From the NCBI GenBank assembly GCA_930367205.1, contig OV884011.1, positions 123,191,866 through 123,255,865 on the forward strand: 64,000 nt of DNA, written 5' to 3'. Position numbers and translations under genes: made by a program. Of this stretch, positions 1 to 11,960 are shown piece by piece. This DNA comes from Acanthosoma haemorrhoidale. Lineage: Eukaryota > Arthropoda > Insecta > Hemiptera > Acanthosomatidae. Numbering within the stretch: position 1 is the first letter of the stretch; each line of letters starts with the position of its first letter. The notes beneath the pieces were generated by a model. It was not told the origin of the DNA, ran no database searches, and saw only the letters and a program-made list of their open reading frames with translations.

Positions 1-613
1 GGTTTAAGTCGGTTTCGGTTTTTATTAAGGTAGATAACTAAGCCTTAATTTAAATTAATATTTAATACTTTACACATTTTGAGAATTAATAATACATTAA
101 CAATGATTAGTAATGATTGGACTAAGCACGCTTCTTTAAACAAAAAAAAATAAGCTTTTTCATGACTGTTGACTCATACATTTGGTTTGCTTGCCAAAGT
201 TTTTGATGCAGAAGATACATATTTGAGAGTAAATAAAGATGATTTCTCGTATTATAATGAAATTAATAATATCGTGCATTAATGCAAAATGTTGTTTCTA
301 ACTTTTGTATTCTAAAGGACAGTCACAATCGATTCTTAATCAAAAAGATTTAATGAAAAACTGGCCATTGGTTAAAATAATATTTAATTTTAGCTATATT
401 TTACCAATGATCTCTACGTATTCAGCGTCCATCAACTACCTATCTGTGGATGAAAACAAATTAAATTGTTGATTTTCAATTTAAAATATCGTAAGACATG
501 TAATGTTTTGTTATGAAAGATTAACTTTCAAAAATGTCTAAATGTTACCTCTACTTTAAAGCAAATATTATTGGTATACAAAATTCACTCACAATTTTTG
601 GAAAGTCTGTGAA
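1..613. other. AT-rich sequence, no gene seen
   Basis: No open frame of useful length, no recognisable motif and no repeat shared with other parts of the window. Confidence 0.5.
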
Positions 614-955
614 GGACTTAAGATATGGTTAATGGCCGGTTTCTCCAATCATGTCCTGAGCATCTGTGGCTCTCGCGCTCTTGGGGAGCCTCCACTGGCT
701 CTTATCCAGTGACGCGGCTGACGGAGGAGCGTGGGGGACTTCCTAAGACTCCGCTTCCTCTTTTGCATGCGAGGGAGGTGACAACCATGTGGACTTGGGA
801 GGTCTCTGGACTGTTTGTAAATACTGTATAAATTGTAATATAATATGGTATGAATGAGATCATTTATCACAATTACTTATTGCCCAATAAGCACTTGAAG
901 GTGATGGTTAAGCCACCATAAGAGCTTGTATAATTATAAAAATAATAAAAAACTG
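614..955 (+). mobile_element. Jockey family A, 3' UTR fragment
   Basis: This is a 5'-truncated 3' end of the Jockey-clade LINE seen more completely at 27828-29504 and 56855-58907. The segment beginning 'ggccggtttctccaatcatg' (about 635) matches the reverse complement of about 27950-27975, and 'tatggtatgaatga' plus 'aattacttattgcc' near 845-885 match the reverse complement of about 27880-27925. It carries no reverse transcriptase sequence. The short open frames in it are incidental to a GC-richer 3' UTR. It ends in an A-rich tract near 940-953. I could not define a target-site duplication. Confidence 0.7.
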
Positions 956-1049
956 TGTGCAGACAAATGTTGTTTTGATCAAAGATCAAGCCACACTGGC
1001 AAACACTCCAAAGAAAACACTATTGTTGTCAGTTCACCTGAATTTGAAA

Positions 1050-2400
1050 GGCCGAAAACCATGCCTTCATGCCCACGGTGAAGAATTTATCTAAAACAAT
1101 TCGATTACGTCATCGAACACATTCCAGGAAAGGACAATGTTATACCTGATTTTTTTAGTCGACCCCCTAACGAAAAGATAATACAAATTGAAAGGGAGGT
1201 GATTATCAAACAGTATTCATATCAAATACATCATATCAGACCCCAACCCAATAGCTGAAGAAATTTTCGGAAATTTAATCATATTTTCAGGACAACCAAC
1301 TGCAAACATTTATCAAAAAATCAAAAGAAAACCAAATTTTATTTTTAAAATTTAAATTATATAACTAGTTTTGTTTATTCGAGTCAAAATAAACAGAAAC
1401 TATAGGTTACATTCGGTCGGATCAATTGAGAAAATTTATTATTAAATTTCATCAAACTCATGGGAAAATGGGAATGAGCAAATCTTATCGTTAGATTAAG
1501 ATAGACTTTTACGGACTGAAATTAAAGAAAAATGTCATCGAAGTAATTCGAAGATGCAACGTAAAATTACCAACAACATTCTTCATGCTAATTATATTTA
1601 TTCGGGAAATCCGGACTAATTCATAACGGCCACAGCTGGTTTTTTGGGACCCCTACCTACTGCAATGGTCAAGAAAAGATATCTTTCTATTCACCATGAT
1701 TGGCAATTTTTTCAAAATATTCAAAATTATACATGGTAACAAAGAGAACTGCTTTGGGCACCGTAAAGAAATTTTGCTTCGAAGTTGGAAAACCTGAATC
1801 GTTACGGACTACGGAACTCAATTTACGTTGAATAAATGGAAGAAGGGTCTGAATGATCTAAATATTCAGACCGTGTATGCATCGACTGGTCACCTACGGT
1901 CAAATAGGACTGAAAGGTTAAATTGAGACATCGGTGAATACCTACGAATGTACTTGCAAAGCCACATGCACAGTTTATGGGTCGAATTCATTCCCAGGAT
2001 TGAGTTTCTGATTACCAACTCGTACTGTGAAGAAGTTGGAACATGCCCAGTCAAGGTTCATTTCGAAGAAAAATCAAAAATTATATTTCAACCGTGGATA
2101 GATGAAGTATTAATACAAGATGAAATGTTAGGGAATGAAATCAATTGCGCCAACAGACTTTGACATGATTAGAAGAAAAGGGGAAATAGCAAAAAACAAA
2201 TACGACAAAAGATACAAGACCCAAACTTTGGAGATAGGAGAATTGATCTCGTCGCATCATTGCGCATCTTAAAACACGATGGTGAGATTCGAAATAGCTA
2301 CCCTTTTGGGAAGGATTGTTCAAGATCATCGATCGAATAAGCGACTCTACTTCCTACGTTCTCGGAAGTCCTAGCGGTGATTCTACGCGTGGAACTTTTC
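1050..2400 (+). pseudogene. Ty3/gypsy pol fragment (RNase H end and integrase)
   Basis: Translation in several frames, broken by stops and frameshifts, gives the end of a Ty3/gypsy RNase H (FDYVIEHIPGKDNVIPDFFS near 1100-1160). Integrase core remnants follow: GPLPTA near 1648, VTDYGTQF near 1805-1830, SNRTERLN near 1900, and the alpha-helical region after the core in the 71-codon frame at 1948-2163. A chromodomain-less C-terminal tail with a SYVLGSP-type stretch lies near 2350. The first catalytic Asp expected just before the GPLP motif appears to be Gly; the second Asp (VTDYG) and the Glu (TER) are still present. No LTRs were found around it. It is an old dead copy unrelated in detail to the element at 10846. 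Confidence 0.7.
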
Positions 2401-3091
2401 ATATTTTTGCACCTTAAAGATATAACAACCCCTTTTAACGTAGATAAACTGGCTATATTATAATCTCCAGAACTCTATCGACTCAACTAATTGTTTTATT
2501 ACCACTTATCAAATGATAATATTATTATTACAGTAGTTTTAATAACAAGATTATAGTAGTTTTAATAACTCTCGTTATTAGCAATGATTTTTTAATAAAA
2601 TAGAATTTCTTCATTTTTTTAGAAAGGTTTTTTTTTGTTTGAAGAATATTTTTTTAACATTCTTAAATCTTATATCAATTATATTTCAATTTCGCACTAA
2701 AAAATAATAATAATAAAATAAACAACATTAATTATTTTTTCATTTACAAGGAAGGGCGATTTTGAATTTTCCAAAATTTACCATGAGTAATTAATTTGAA
2801 ATTCCGAAGATGTGACCTGTCCTTAGGCCAATGGGTGTGAGAAAGGGATCCCTTTCATGCAGACGACTCTTGTGTGACGGTATCTGAGGCCCTACAAAAT
2901 GTACCTAGTAGCACCTCCCCCAGCGATCCAGTAGAACCTCTTATAGTGTTATTATTTCTTCCAAGTACTATACAACCTTTCCCAACACAGTATTGCTTAA
3001 TTTCATGGTGGATGGAAACGTCTGTATTTCCACATCACGATTCGTAAAAGAATTTTTTCTATAAATATTGGGTTTGTAACTGATCTTGAAG
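2401..3091. other. AT-rich spacer with a short dispersed repeat
   Basis: No gene seen. Bases 2888-2942 resemble 61530-61584 (about 80% over 54 bases by eye), which hints at a piece of an otherwise unrecognised repeat. A TATA-like string lies at 3060-3067. Confidence 0.4.
2888..2942 (+). repeat. Short dispersed repeat shared with 61530-61584
   Basis: Both places contain 'ggccctacaaa', then 'tacctagtag', then 'atccagt' at matching spacing. The family is unknown; the other copy sits inside a larger GC-rich block that could be LTR material. Confidence 0.4.
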
Positions 3092-3156
3092 GTAAGTGAA
3101 GCTACCCATTTATACAGTATATATTTACAATTTTAAATTTATGTTAAAATTTTCAG

Positions 3157-3195
3157 GAGTGAACTAATTCAATAAAAATGGTGTGTCATGCAAAG
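3157..3195 (+). CDS. Candidate first coding exon (MVCHAK...), weak
   Basis: A possible host exon judged only from splice signals. A consensus donor (gtaagt) starts at 3092, and an acceptor with a T-rich tract and CAG ends at 3156, giving a 65-bp intron, a usual size for insects. The exon holds an ATG at 3178-3180 in a good A-rich context, encodes MVCHAK, and is followed directly by a second consensus donor (gtatgt) at 3196. I could not find a convincing next exon and do not recognise the peptide. Such signals arise by chance in AT-rich DNA, so this is a flag rather than a gene call. Confidence 0.2.
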
Positions 3196-3466
3196 GTATG
3201 TTTGTTTTATTTGTAGTACTGTTACCAATTTTATTATTTAATTATTTTTGATATATAGAAAATTTAATTATCTAAATGTTTTTTTACATTCAATATGTTT
3301 AGTTTGATTCTAAAGAATTCTAAATAGGTGAGACCGTGTTGTTTGCCAATGAAATAAACAAAATATATACATTTGGAGAGACAGTAACGATTTCTTTTGG
3401 AAAATTTGTGTTATTGATATACCTAGTTTTATTTTGAAATACAGGTTTCTCTTTTTAGATTGTTAC

Positions 3467-3742
3467 TTTTTTTTTTTTCAAAACCTCTTTATTGATAGTA
3501 TATATACGACAAAAATAAATAAATAAATTTGGAATTACATCTGTCTCCTCGTGCTGCATGATGCATTCGTGGTGCATTCGAAGGAGTGCATAAAATATAA
3601 TACTTTCAGATTGTTGTTAAGAAGTCCAATACACATACACTCACTAGGTGATGAGGCTCACCTTCAGCTTGCAACCGTGGAAAACACTAACACTAAAACC
3701 CAAACCTAGAACATAAGACTAAAGCGTTCCAGCCGCGACAGC
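3467..3742 (-). mobile_element. Family B LINE, 3' end insertion
   Basis: A poly(T) run at about 3467-3478 followed by 'caaaacctctttattgat' is the reverse complement of a poly(A) tail with an AATAAA signal. The stretch 'ggtgatgaggctcacctt' (about 3647-3664) matches 'ggtgatggggctcacctt' in the family B element at about 42890. Flanking 14-mers at 3453-3466 and 3743-3756 agree at 12 of 14 positions (ttttagatt is shared exactly) and are the likely target-site duplication. The copy is heavily 5'-truncated and holds no coding sequence. Confidence 0.7.
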
Positions 3743-3756
3743 TTTTAGATTTTTAT

Positions 3757-4639
3757 ATTATTATGTTTGTTTTAGGGCGATTGTTTTAACTCCGAGAGAG
3801 AACGTGGTAGTACATAAGAAGGACAAGAAGCAAACTACACACCGACCCTGGAACCAATATCCGCAAAAGCGAGATAACTATTAGACCGTAGGCACAGGAG
3901 GTAGAGGGAGCCAAACGAACTCAAGTCAGCAGGTAAGAGATCACTCATCGTGATTGAGCGGGCCACGGATATACTTCACGTCCTTCGCCGGCCCCCCTCC
4001 ATTTCTTCACAGTCTTATCTCTCCCAGAAACCAACCTGTTTATGAGCTTCCTTCGGGGTCTTTGTGCTCAGTCTGAGCCACTAGCTATGTCTCACAAATC
4101 CATCACTGGGCTCATTTTTTCTTTTTATAAGACTATTCCGCTTTTCAAGTTGTAAACATGCATGACGATGCAATCATATAAAGTAGACTTTCCACTTTTT
4201 AATTATGTTTACAGAACCAATTTTCGGATTTGTGAATTATCATTCTCTCAAGAGATTGTATCCACTATTACTTACTTCATGCACTACTATTACTTAAATA
4301 CATAAATTACTTTAGAAACTAAATACCACAATATAATATTACTACCATGTTAACTCATTATAGCAATTATAAATTTGTATAGCAATTATAAGCTAAATTA
4401 TTTATTTAATTACATTTAAAGAAATTATGTATGTCAAATTCCATGCAACTAAATTGCTAATAACTAATAATAATTTAAGGGGACTATGTATCGTATAAAT
4501 ACAGATATCAAAATAGCGTTTTTTAATAGTATCACTTGTTTTATTATTAATATTTGAACATTGGTTTTTAAAAAAATGATATCCACTCTACTAGAGCAAT
4601 AAATTATATATTATAAGAAAGCGTACACGCTGATCCTAT
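3757..4639. other. Unassigned, GC-richer block then AT-rich DNA
   Basis: Bases about 3780-4110 are visibly richer in G and C than the surroundings, as is usual here for transposon-derived DNA, but no protein or repeat match was found. The rest is AT-rich and featureless. Confidence 0.35.
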
Positions 4640-5075
4640 ACCTAAGTTCCAAGAAAGTGGGTACATTAAGATCAGTACGGAGAGTTTTATTGGTAGAAGA
4701 ACCATTTACTATGCTTCTAAAGACTTTGGATTGGAAGGATGGCTTACTCTTGATATTTTCATGTCCCCTAAAGGTCAAGACCCTAAGGCCGGATAGATTT
4801 TAGGATGGTTGTATAGAATATATATATGTTTATAGACTCGTATGTGGGTTTCAAGTTAATCTTTTTCCAAGGTGGAATCCATGGTATCGTTCGTTGCCAT
4901 ATTTCGGGAAGCGCTATTGCATAAAATTGGTGTGCCCTACGTTGTAAGGTGAAAGTAATCAGTAAGGTAAGTTGCTGCACTTACCTTCATTGAATTATAT
5001 TTACCATTGGTTCCACCACTAATCAATTTTGTTGAGTTGGGTTTGGAGGTTATGGGATACGAAGTCTAAACATTT
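4640..5075 (-). mobile_element. Jockey family A, decayed ORF2 fragment
   Basis: The plus strand shows the reverse complement of the Jockey ORF2 C-terminal half. 'aaagactttggattggaa' (about 4718) parallels 'gaggactttggattggaa' at about 57425. 'cgtatgtgggtttcaagtt' (about 4839) parallels the region encoding TWNPHTR at about 28418 and 57630. 'ccattggttccaccactaatc' (about 5004) parallels the tryptophan-cysteine region after the catalytic FADD at about 28572. Many indels make it untranslatable, so it is among the older copies. Confidence 0.65.
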
Positions 5076-6999
5076 ACTGTGTTGTACCTTATGGTTATTA
5101 CTTACTATACAAGGAGTTCAGACCGTCGTATTAAAAAAAATAGACTTCAAACTACAGCGAAAACGGATTCAAATGCAACCAGGCTGTTACAAAACTATGA
5201 TTTTCTTAAGTTTTTCATCGAAGAAACAGCGATTTTTAACTATTTTTTAAATTGTTTTGAGAATTTTTTTATGCTTATTCTAGAAAATAACCATCTAGGA
5301 CCCACCCATATTGTTTGTCACTCTCACTTACATTATTCCTTTTAATTTAAATTGGATTAATAACGTTAAGTACACTATTCAAGTTTATTAAAAATTAAAG
5401 TTTTCAAGTAATAAAACTTTTTACTTTTATTTAACATTTATAAATTTGAATTTTTTGTGTTTACGGGGATAAGACTTCAATATAATGCAAAATTGTAAAG
5501 CTATATTATAGTTTCTAAGTGGATAGATACCTGCTCCCCCCGCAAATCACATGTTCTCGAGGTTAGAATGATGTTGGAAGCTCATTTCTCATTCACAGTG
5601 ATCCATTAATGTTTGTCTGGACGCTTGTCTGTTTTTGAGTTATGGGGTTTGTATGCACCCTGCCTCTTTCTTTCATATTTTTCATTTCCTTCCAAAATCT
5701 TTGTTTCAGCTCTTTCACTATCTGCTTTGCCACATTTATTAAAATTATAATTTTTCAATACTCGCAATTTGTTATCTGCTTTTGAGGATCCAAGAGGTTA
5801 TTTTCAAACATAAATGTACTCCAGTCGTTACTCCCAGTACGAAAAAGGTAACACTGGTTTGCAACTTAAGTTCAAAAGATGAATAAGTTAATAAGCGGAT
5901 AAAATCGTTTTTGGGGGGGGGGACGTGTTTTTTTTTTAAAAACTCATACTATATCGTTGCAAAGGACCGAGATAGAAAACCTGCTGTTGAAAGTTCTGGC
6001 TCCATTTTTTTTATATAATTTTACACATTTTTTTCAGACGACGATCTGAGCACTCTGTATTAACTATGTTCTAGTTATTCACAAGCTACACATTCATAAA
6101 TTAAAATAAATTCCATACATTAAAATTGTCAAGGAATCCTCATAGTTCTCAATATATTTGAGGTTTTATTTCTTTCATTATCAAAAATATCGCCAATTCC
6201 TCGTATATTCAAAACGCCTTAAATTATTCATGGGGTGGTTGCCCCCCTCCTTGAAGCCCCTACATGGCCCAAAGTGCTCGAGACGCAATGTCCTGCATAT
6301 TAAGGACTTCGCTGACCGCTTTTGTTGACGCATAACCAAATTTATTTACACTGGCCCGAAAATCTTAAATATTCATAGGGGCCATTTTCAAATTTAATAT
6401 ATACATTAGCTTTTATAAGCTCGCTGATTCATCATTTCCTTTGACTCCATTATTGTAACATCTTTCGAAATATCTTAGTTGATTTATTTCCTTTACAGCT
6501 TTTCTGTACAAGTCGTCTACACAAGTCATTAAAGACTAAATAAATAAAAAGTTCTAGAATCAAGTAAAGAAGTAATATTAAGGGAATGCAATTTTATTTA
6601 CAAAGTTAGTTTTTAACGTATCTCCAACCTTATCAATATAAAGAAAAATAAATGGTAAAAATAAAATAAACTTTAAAATTGAAATATAACAGTCCATTCC
6701 TGTGTGTATACCTATGTGTGTTAGATATTATCGAGTTTGTTTTTAATTCCACCCTCGTGCGATGGGGTGAAACGTTATACGTGACTCGAGAATTAAATGG
6801 GTTCACAGTTGTACAGCGAAAAAGCTTTTCTCATTCGACAATAAACAAGTGGAGTGTAGTAAAATGTAATCATCTATTGCGTTTGTAAAAACACATACAA
6901 ATAGAAACAAACTTGAAAGCAAATTAAATTCAACAATAGTCCAATGCAAGCAGTGCCTAAAATATCATATTGACAGATATCAATAGAACAACAGCACAT
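5076..6999. other. Unassigned AT-rich sequence
   Basis: No recognisable protein. Short open frames at 5029-5345 and 6679-6888 show no family motif or supporting splice context. A run of nine G at about 5914-5922 and a GC-richer patch at about 6235-6360 are the only compositional features. Confidence 0.4.
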
Positions 7000-7260
7000 T
7001 TCTGGGATAGTTAGCCCAATTCATAGTGAGGTGGTTAATGCGCATGACTCATGTTTCAAGGGTCCATTGCCTTCCACTATAATGGCTCAACTTCTCTGCA
7101 TGTGGGTGGAACAGATCAGTCCTGAAATGATAAAATATATACGTCCATAGCGCAAACACCTCATTAAGAAGGTACACTCCTGGGGTTAGCAAGGGATCGA
7201 ACCCGCATCAATAAGTCAGCGAGCTTACCACTTGAACTACGTGAATGGTCATCAAAGTGA
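7000..7260 (-). repeat. tRNA-derived SINE-like repeat
   Basis: Read on the minus strand, this contains a pol III promoter pair: an A box (TAGTTCAAGTGG) at 7228-7239 and a B box (GGGTTCGATCCC) at 7193-7204. Their spacing is tRNA-like. The segment between them does not form a full tRNA cloverleaf that I can see, and there is no clear acceptor stem, so this is a tRNA-derived retroposon head rather than a working tRNA gene. Its body continues downwards to about 7000; the 3' boundary is uncertain. Confidence 0.5.
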
Positions 7261-8203
7261 TGACAACTGATAGCTTGATGTATACAATATAGAACTATAA
7301 TGCAACTATGTTTTAACTTGGCAAATTGTATGTAAATTGTTTATTTTATTAAATTGGTACATAATTACCTTTATTAGTTTGCTCCGTCCACATTACCTGT
7401 TCAAAAGTACTGTGTTCATTAACCTTCACGTAAAACTAATATATTAAATAATAATAATATATAAACCGACTAACCCACATGTTAGTGGGGAATGCTGGAT
7501 AGTAATTTAATCATGATAACGAAGCTCTCAAAAAAAAAAGTCCGATTAGGTGAAAGTTGATTATGGAGGGAAGGATTGAGTGACAAGCAATAAACGTGAG
7601 CCCCGTTTCATTTAAAGATGTTCAATAAATTAATGTGTAATGCACACCATTATACAAGCGCAGACCGCAATGTAAAATATTGACAACGTGTTGAGGTTGA
7701 CAACGCCCAGCTCTTCTTTTGTGTACGAGGCTGAGATAGACCAGCTTCTGGGTGGAGACCTAAGACCCATCATCCAGGATTCATCCAATTCTACCAGCAT
7801 CCATTGAGCAATCATACTTTAGGATCACTTTACGCTAATGCATTACGCTCAAAATTTGGTAGATTGTCAGATCTAAGTAATTTGAATGGTTAAATATAAT
7901 CCCAGTATATCAAATATTTTAGTTATTTAGCTTGAGCATATAGGCGTGGGTTTGAGGGTAAGTGAGGTAGTTATAGAAAGGATATATGCATACACATTAC
8001 TATATTGGATGCATGTACGTATCAAAAAATAAAATAAAGTGTTAGTTTTCAACACCACTTGCCTGCTGCTAATGGTTTTAGAAATGCACTGGATTATTGA
8101 AATGACAAGCTGATGGCCTAACGAGCACTGAGCTCGTCTCCATATTCCAGAACTTAATTATACTAAATTATTATTCCAATTACAGAATTTAAGATATCAA
8201 AAT
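7261..8203. other. Unassigned AT-rich sequence
   Basis: No gene or repeat recognised. Short open frames such as 7630-7815 on the minus strand have no supporting motif. Confidence 0.4.
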
Positions 8204-8466
8204 ATTTTTTTTTTACAACGAACACATTCATGAGTTTTTGCCTCCTTGGCTTTTGGAGGGTCGGTAGTGTGGACGATTTTGCATGTTGGCAACATATAGG
8301 TGGACCGCATGACCTGAGAGTTGGCTATCTGCCATTGGGTTTCAGCCATTTTCAAAACCCATGGCTACTTTGAATGAGAAGTAATTTCACCGTGAAATCG
8401 TATTACTTCCCAGGGTGGGGATTTGAACCCGCACCACCTGCATAAAAGTTTACTGCTCTTCTCTCC
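8204..8466 (-). repeat. Second SINE-like repeat with B box
   Basis: On the minus strand a good B box (GGGTTCAAATCC) lies at 8419-8430. A poly(T) run at about 8204-8212 on the plus strand would be the poly(A) tail of an element about 260 bp long. The A box position near 8449-8466 is degenerate. It shares no obvious body sequence with the repeat at 7000-7260, so it is probably a different SINE family. Confidence 0.4.
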
Positions 8467-9562
8467 AATGAAAATAATAACTAAGTTTTAATAAAATATA
8501 TTTGAATACTTTTTTTTGTTTAGTTTTTACCAGACCCACTACCGACGCTACTTATCAGCTACCGACAACAATCAAGGCACTCCGTAAGCTTTCTTACAGC
8601 TAAGATGTAGTCTTGGGTCATTTTCACTCTCTCCTGCAGTCCCAAAATACATTTACCTTTACAGTTTAGTATTTAAAAAAATACCATTATTTAACTTTAA
8701 TGGAGTTACGTGCGCAAAGTGCATCACTGAATACAGCCGACACCAGCCCTTGATGCTATAAACAAGAATAGGACTGAACGCCAACCCCTAACCTTGTAGC
8801 AAGGGAATATCCCTAGCCCACCAGGTCACGACGAACGGTGAGATTTGTCAAAATGCTCCCTTTATTAACCAGCAAATTTTCTCTTAGCCGTCTTAATTAA
8901 AATCTAGACCATTGCTTCAACTTGGCAGGTGTCCAATAGGACCGCAGTTTCATGATACAGCAAATTGAACGCAACAATCCAAATCTGAACAGGCTAATAA
9001 AAAGGAAAAACATATACGTTCAATGTTTATTAATAATCGATTACCATCCAATCAATACACCTTTAGCTCTATGCAGCTCTCCAAATACTCAGTTATGCTC
9101 ACCTACAAGTAGTTACCTGGTTACTCTCATGTAATGTGATGATAAATGTGTCATATACGATGAGCAAGATAATTCGACACAATTCACAGGAAATACGACG
9201 AAAGTATAATATTTTTTACTTTTCACAAATATTTGTTAAATATTACTGCTTTGATTAATAGTATGAAAGTTAATACAGTTAAGCACGATCAAACTTATGC
9301 AAAATGTTAGGGTAGGCTAATAAGTGGTGATCAAATTTTGTTTTTTGTTTTTGCTATACAGGGTGTAACATAAATGATATCCAAAACTTAAGGATGTGAC
9401 AGTTGGCCTCAAATGGAAAGGAAAAGTTTATTTAGGCTATGTTTCAATTATGAACAGGAGAGTAAATTTAAATTTTATTAAGGTTGTCACGTTTTTTGTA
9501 GAATAGGAAGCAATAACTAAACAACTATTTGTGTAAGTTAAATCCCAATCGCGGCATTGTAA
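8467..9562. other. Unassigned AT-rich sequence
   Basis: No gene recognised. A 'cagggtgtaac' string at about 9359 resembles transposon termini, but no matching inverted end was found. Confidence 0.4.
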
Positions 9563-9569
9563 ACAAGAC

Positions 9570-9573
<4 letters not shown>
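9563..9573. repeat. Target-site duplication, left copy
   Basis: acaagacaaac, identical to 9787-9797, flanking the family D insertion. Confidence 0.8.
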
Positions 9574-9605
<32 letters not shown>

Positions 9606-9786
9606 CTTAGCTCTCAAACTTATAAAATAGGATGTGGGAAAATTACTTTGGGCTAATGAGTGCCTTTCACTAAGGGGAGCCCCCCATTTGAAGGATGTAT
9701 GAGAATGATATAGGGTGGGGTATGCCTAAAGGAGGCGGGTGGAATCAGGAAGGTAGTGAGAGTCTACCGAAGGTGGAGCCTAGGGG
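9574..9786 (-). mobile_element. Family D retroposon, 213-bp copy with TSD
   Basis: The insertion is flanked by the exact 11-mer acaagacaaac at 9563-9573 and 9787-9797. It begins on the plus strand with a long poly(T), the reverse complement of a poly(A) tail, so it is inserted in minus orientation. Its reverse complement matches about 16762-16991 along its whole length, including 'tccttcaaatggggg', 'aaaggcactcat' and 'cacatcctatttt'. It codes for no protein. It is probably the 5'-truncated 3' end of a LINE, or a SINE, of a family I do not recognise. Confidence 0.8.
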
Positions 9787-9797
9787 ACAAGACAAAC
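9787..9797. repeat. Target-site duplication, right copy
   Basis: acaagacaaac, identical to 9563-9573. Confidence 0.8.
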
Positions 9798-10845
9798 GTT
9801 TCTTCAAAAATGAGTAGAATTTGTCTGTGTTAAATCATTCGACGGGAGCTTTCAAGTGGCTAAATTAAGCAAAGTTTTGTTTTTTCGTAAAATCATGGAT
9901 TATTCGCGATTTCTATTTATCAGCCTCCTACTGGGCTACAGGTTCCCCACTTTTAGTAAACCTTATCGTTAAGTAAGCTTTAAGTCCATGTTAATTAAGT
10001 TGAGGTCTGTTACAAAATAAGCTGAGATTCGCCAACAGTTTTGTAAAATTATTATTATTTGTAAAGAAACTCTTGTCTTCTACCAAAGTACCAGTGTTTT
10101 CAGCAAAGATAATTACAATAAACTATCAAACATCTTTTTTTTTTTTTTTCTGTGACCTGGGATGTATTGTAATAAATTAGTTCCTAAAATACTTATTATT
10201 TATAAAAAATATGTAAAACAAAATACTCACTGTGGTTATAACAAATAAAATTTTCCATAAAAAAGTAATGAATTTGACAACGTCTGGAAAGATACCCCAC
10301 AGGACAGGACTTCACCAATATTGGGTACTGATCTATTTCAATAGATTTTCACCAGGTAATCACCTCAAGAAATGCGTTATATATCTGAGGAAGTTGAAGT
10401 ACGAAAGAAAGCTAGACTTCATTGATGACATCAATCACTTGGGACCTGCGAACTTCAAGTCAGAAGAGAAGACGGTTCGTCATCAAGCCGAGAAGATCCG
10501 AAGAAATATTCTGTGCTCCGTGAGTTATTCCTGAATTACAAAATTGCTTAGATAACAGGATCTGGGATTGTTTGGCTACCACTCTGACCCACAGGCTAAG
10601 AAGGCTCAAAGAAATATTAACAGAACCTGGGCCTGTTCACTTGAATGTTGCGTTTCAACGTTTTATGCTGGTTATACCGAAACAATAAATTTAATATAGA
10701 CCACACGGAATACTTCGTCAACAGCAATAAAAAAGACTTTAAGATATTATTTTTGCATACGGTGTAATTTTATTTTTATATTTTTATGACAAGAACAGGT
10801 ATAAGAAATATTTTAGATAAAAACAGACAAATTAAGGAATCAAAA
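9798..10845. other. Upstream of the errantivirus-like gag, unassigned
   Basis: If the provirus at 10846 had a 5' LTR and primer-binding site they should lie here, but I could not recognise either. A 100-codon open frame at 10232-10534 has no identifiable domain. Confidence 0.35.
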
Positions 10846-11960
10846 ATGGCTCTTAACGACTAAAGAAGACACCTTCCACACTGTAATGGTGATCCGACTA
10901 ATTTAATAACATTCATTGAACCACTAGAAAAAATATATTCAAAAGTATGTAACGAAACAATCACTAATAGAATACATAACGAACAAAGACTCATACAAAT
11001 AGCTCTTTCTAGGCTCACTGGTGACGCGCAACAATTATGCATGTATGAAGACTTCCTATCAATCAACAACTTAACATTACATTTAGTAAATCACTTTAAG
11101 AACAGTCGGACAAGATCACACCTATAACATGAAATCTCTCAAATTTATTTGTACAGAAACGAACACCCAATTGATTTTATTAACAGAATCATCCTACGTC
11201 AAATTCTAATTCAGAACCATATAATGATTGACACATCTATCTGTATTAAAGAACAAGAAATATTATCACAAAAGGTACTAATTGTAGACCACGTTCTGAG
11301 AAATTTACCATCAAGGCTTAAGGACGCACTCAACCATCTTATTATTAACGACCTGATACAAATGAAAACTGTAGGATTATAATGGAAGACATGTATCCTC
11401 AAGGAAACACTAACAGCAGTCAACAAGAATACCGACCTAGACATAACTTCGGACAAAACAATTATAGGATAAATGACTATACTGGGCAACAATTTCAATC
11501 CCAGCTGTACCAACACAACTATACACATAATTATCAACAAAACAGTGACTTTGAATAATGAAATGAATAGCAATAACTATCAGCAACGTTATGAACCCCA
11601 AAATAACTTTAGAAATAATCAACCACGACTTAGCTTCCAAGGGCCTAAACAAACATCATTCCCATCACAACCTTTAAATCCACATTCACAAAATACCGTG
11701 TCAACGCGAACTGTTCGAAGTAGCGAAGTGTATCACGAAACTCGCCCCTCTAGAACAAGAGAACGAAACATTGAAACACAGAGTTAAAGACTTGGAGGGC
11801 AAACTTGAACATTTGTTAGGACTAAGCGAACCACAACCTGTCCCCAAACATCAACTAAAACTAGTGAAGGAAACTCCATCATTTACGACTGACTCGGAGA
11901 CAATCGTTAATAGGCACAGAATCAGAAATTAACTACATACACCCTGTTCCGTACCCGTAG
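10846..11960 (+). pseudogene. gag: Errantivirus-like gag, broken
   Basis: The likely start is the ATG at 10846, but the same frame meets TAA at 10861-10863 and again at 11125-11127 before continuing to 11382. The N-terminal part resembles errantiviral Gag: a short helix-rich region with FIEPLEKIYSK near 10915 and LTGDAQQLC near 11020. Downstream the frame shifts twice (11382-11558, then 11473-11787) into a region rich in Gln, Asn and Tyr. No CCHC zinc knuckle is visible, which agrees with errantiviral Gag proteins. The product would be the structural capsid protein; this copy is inactive. Confidence 0.65.

Noticed and set aside
7193..7239. A functional tRNA gene
   Set aside because: A and B boxes are present but no acceptor stem or full cloverleaf could be folded; a SINE head is the better call.
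10232..10534. 100-codon plus-strand frame before gag
   Set aside because: No domain, no relation to errantiviral leader or LTR sequence could be shown; left unassigned.
11211..11652. Hydrophobic minus-strand frames of 71-120 codons
   Set aside because: They are antisense shadows of the gag remnant and have no independent motif.
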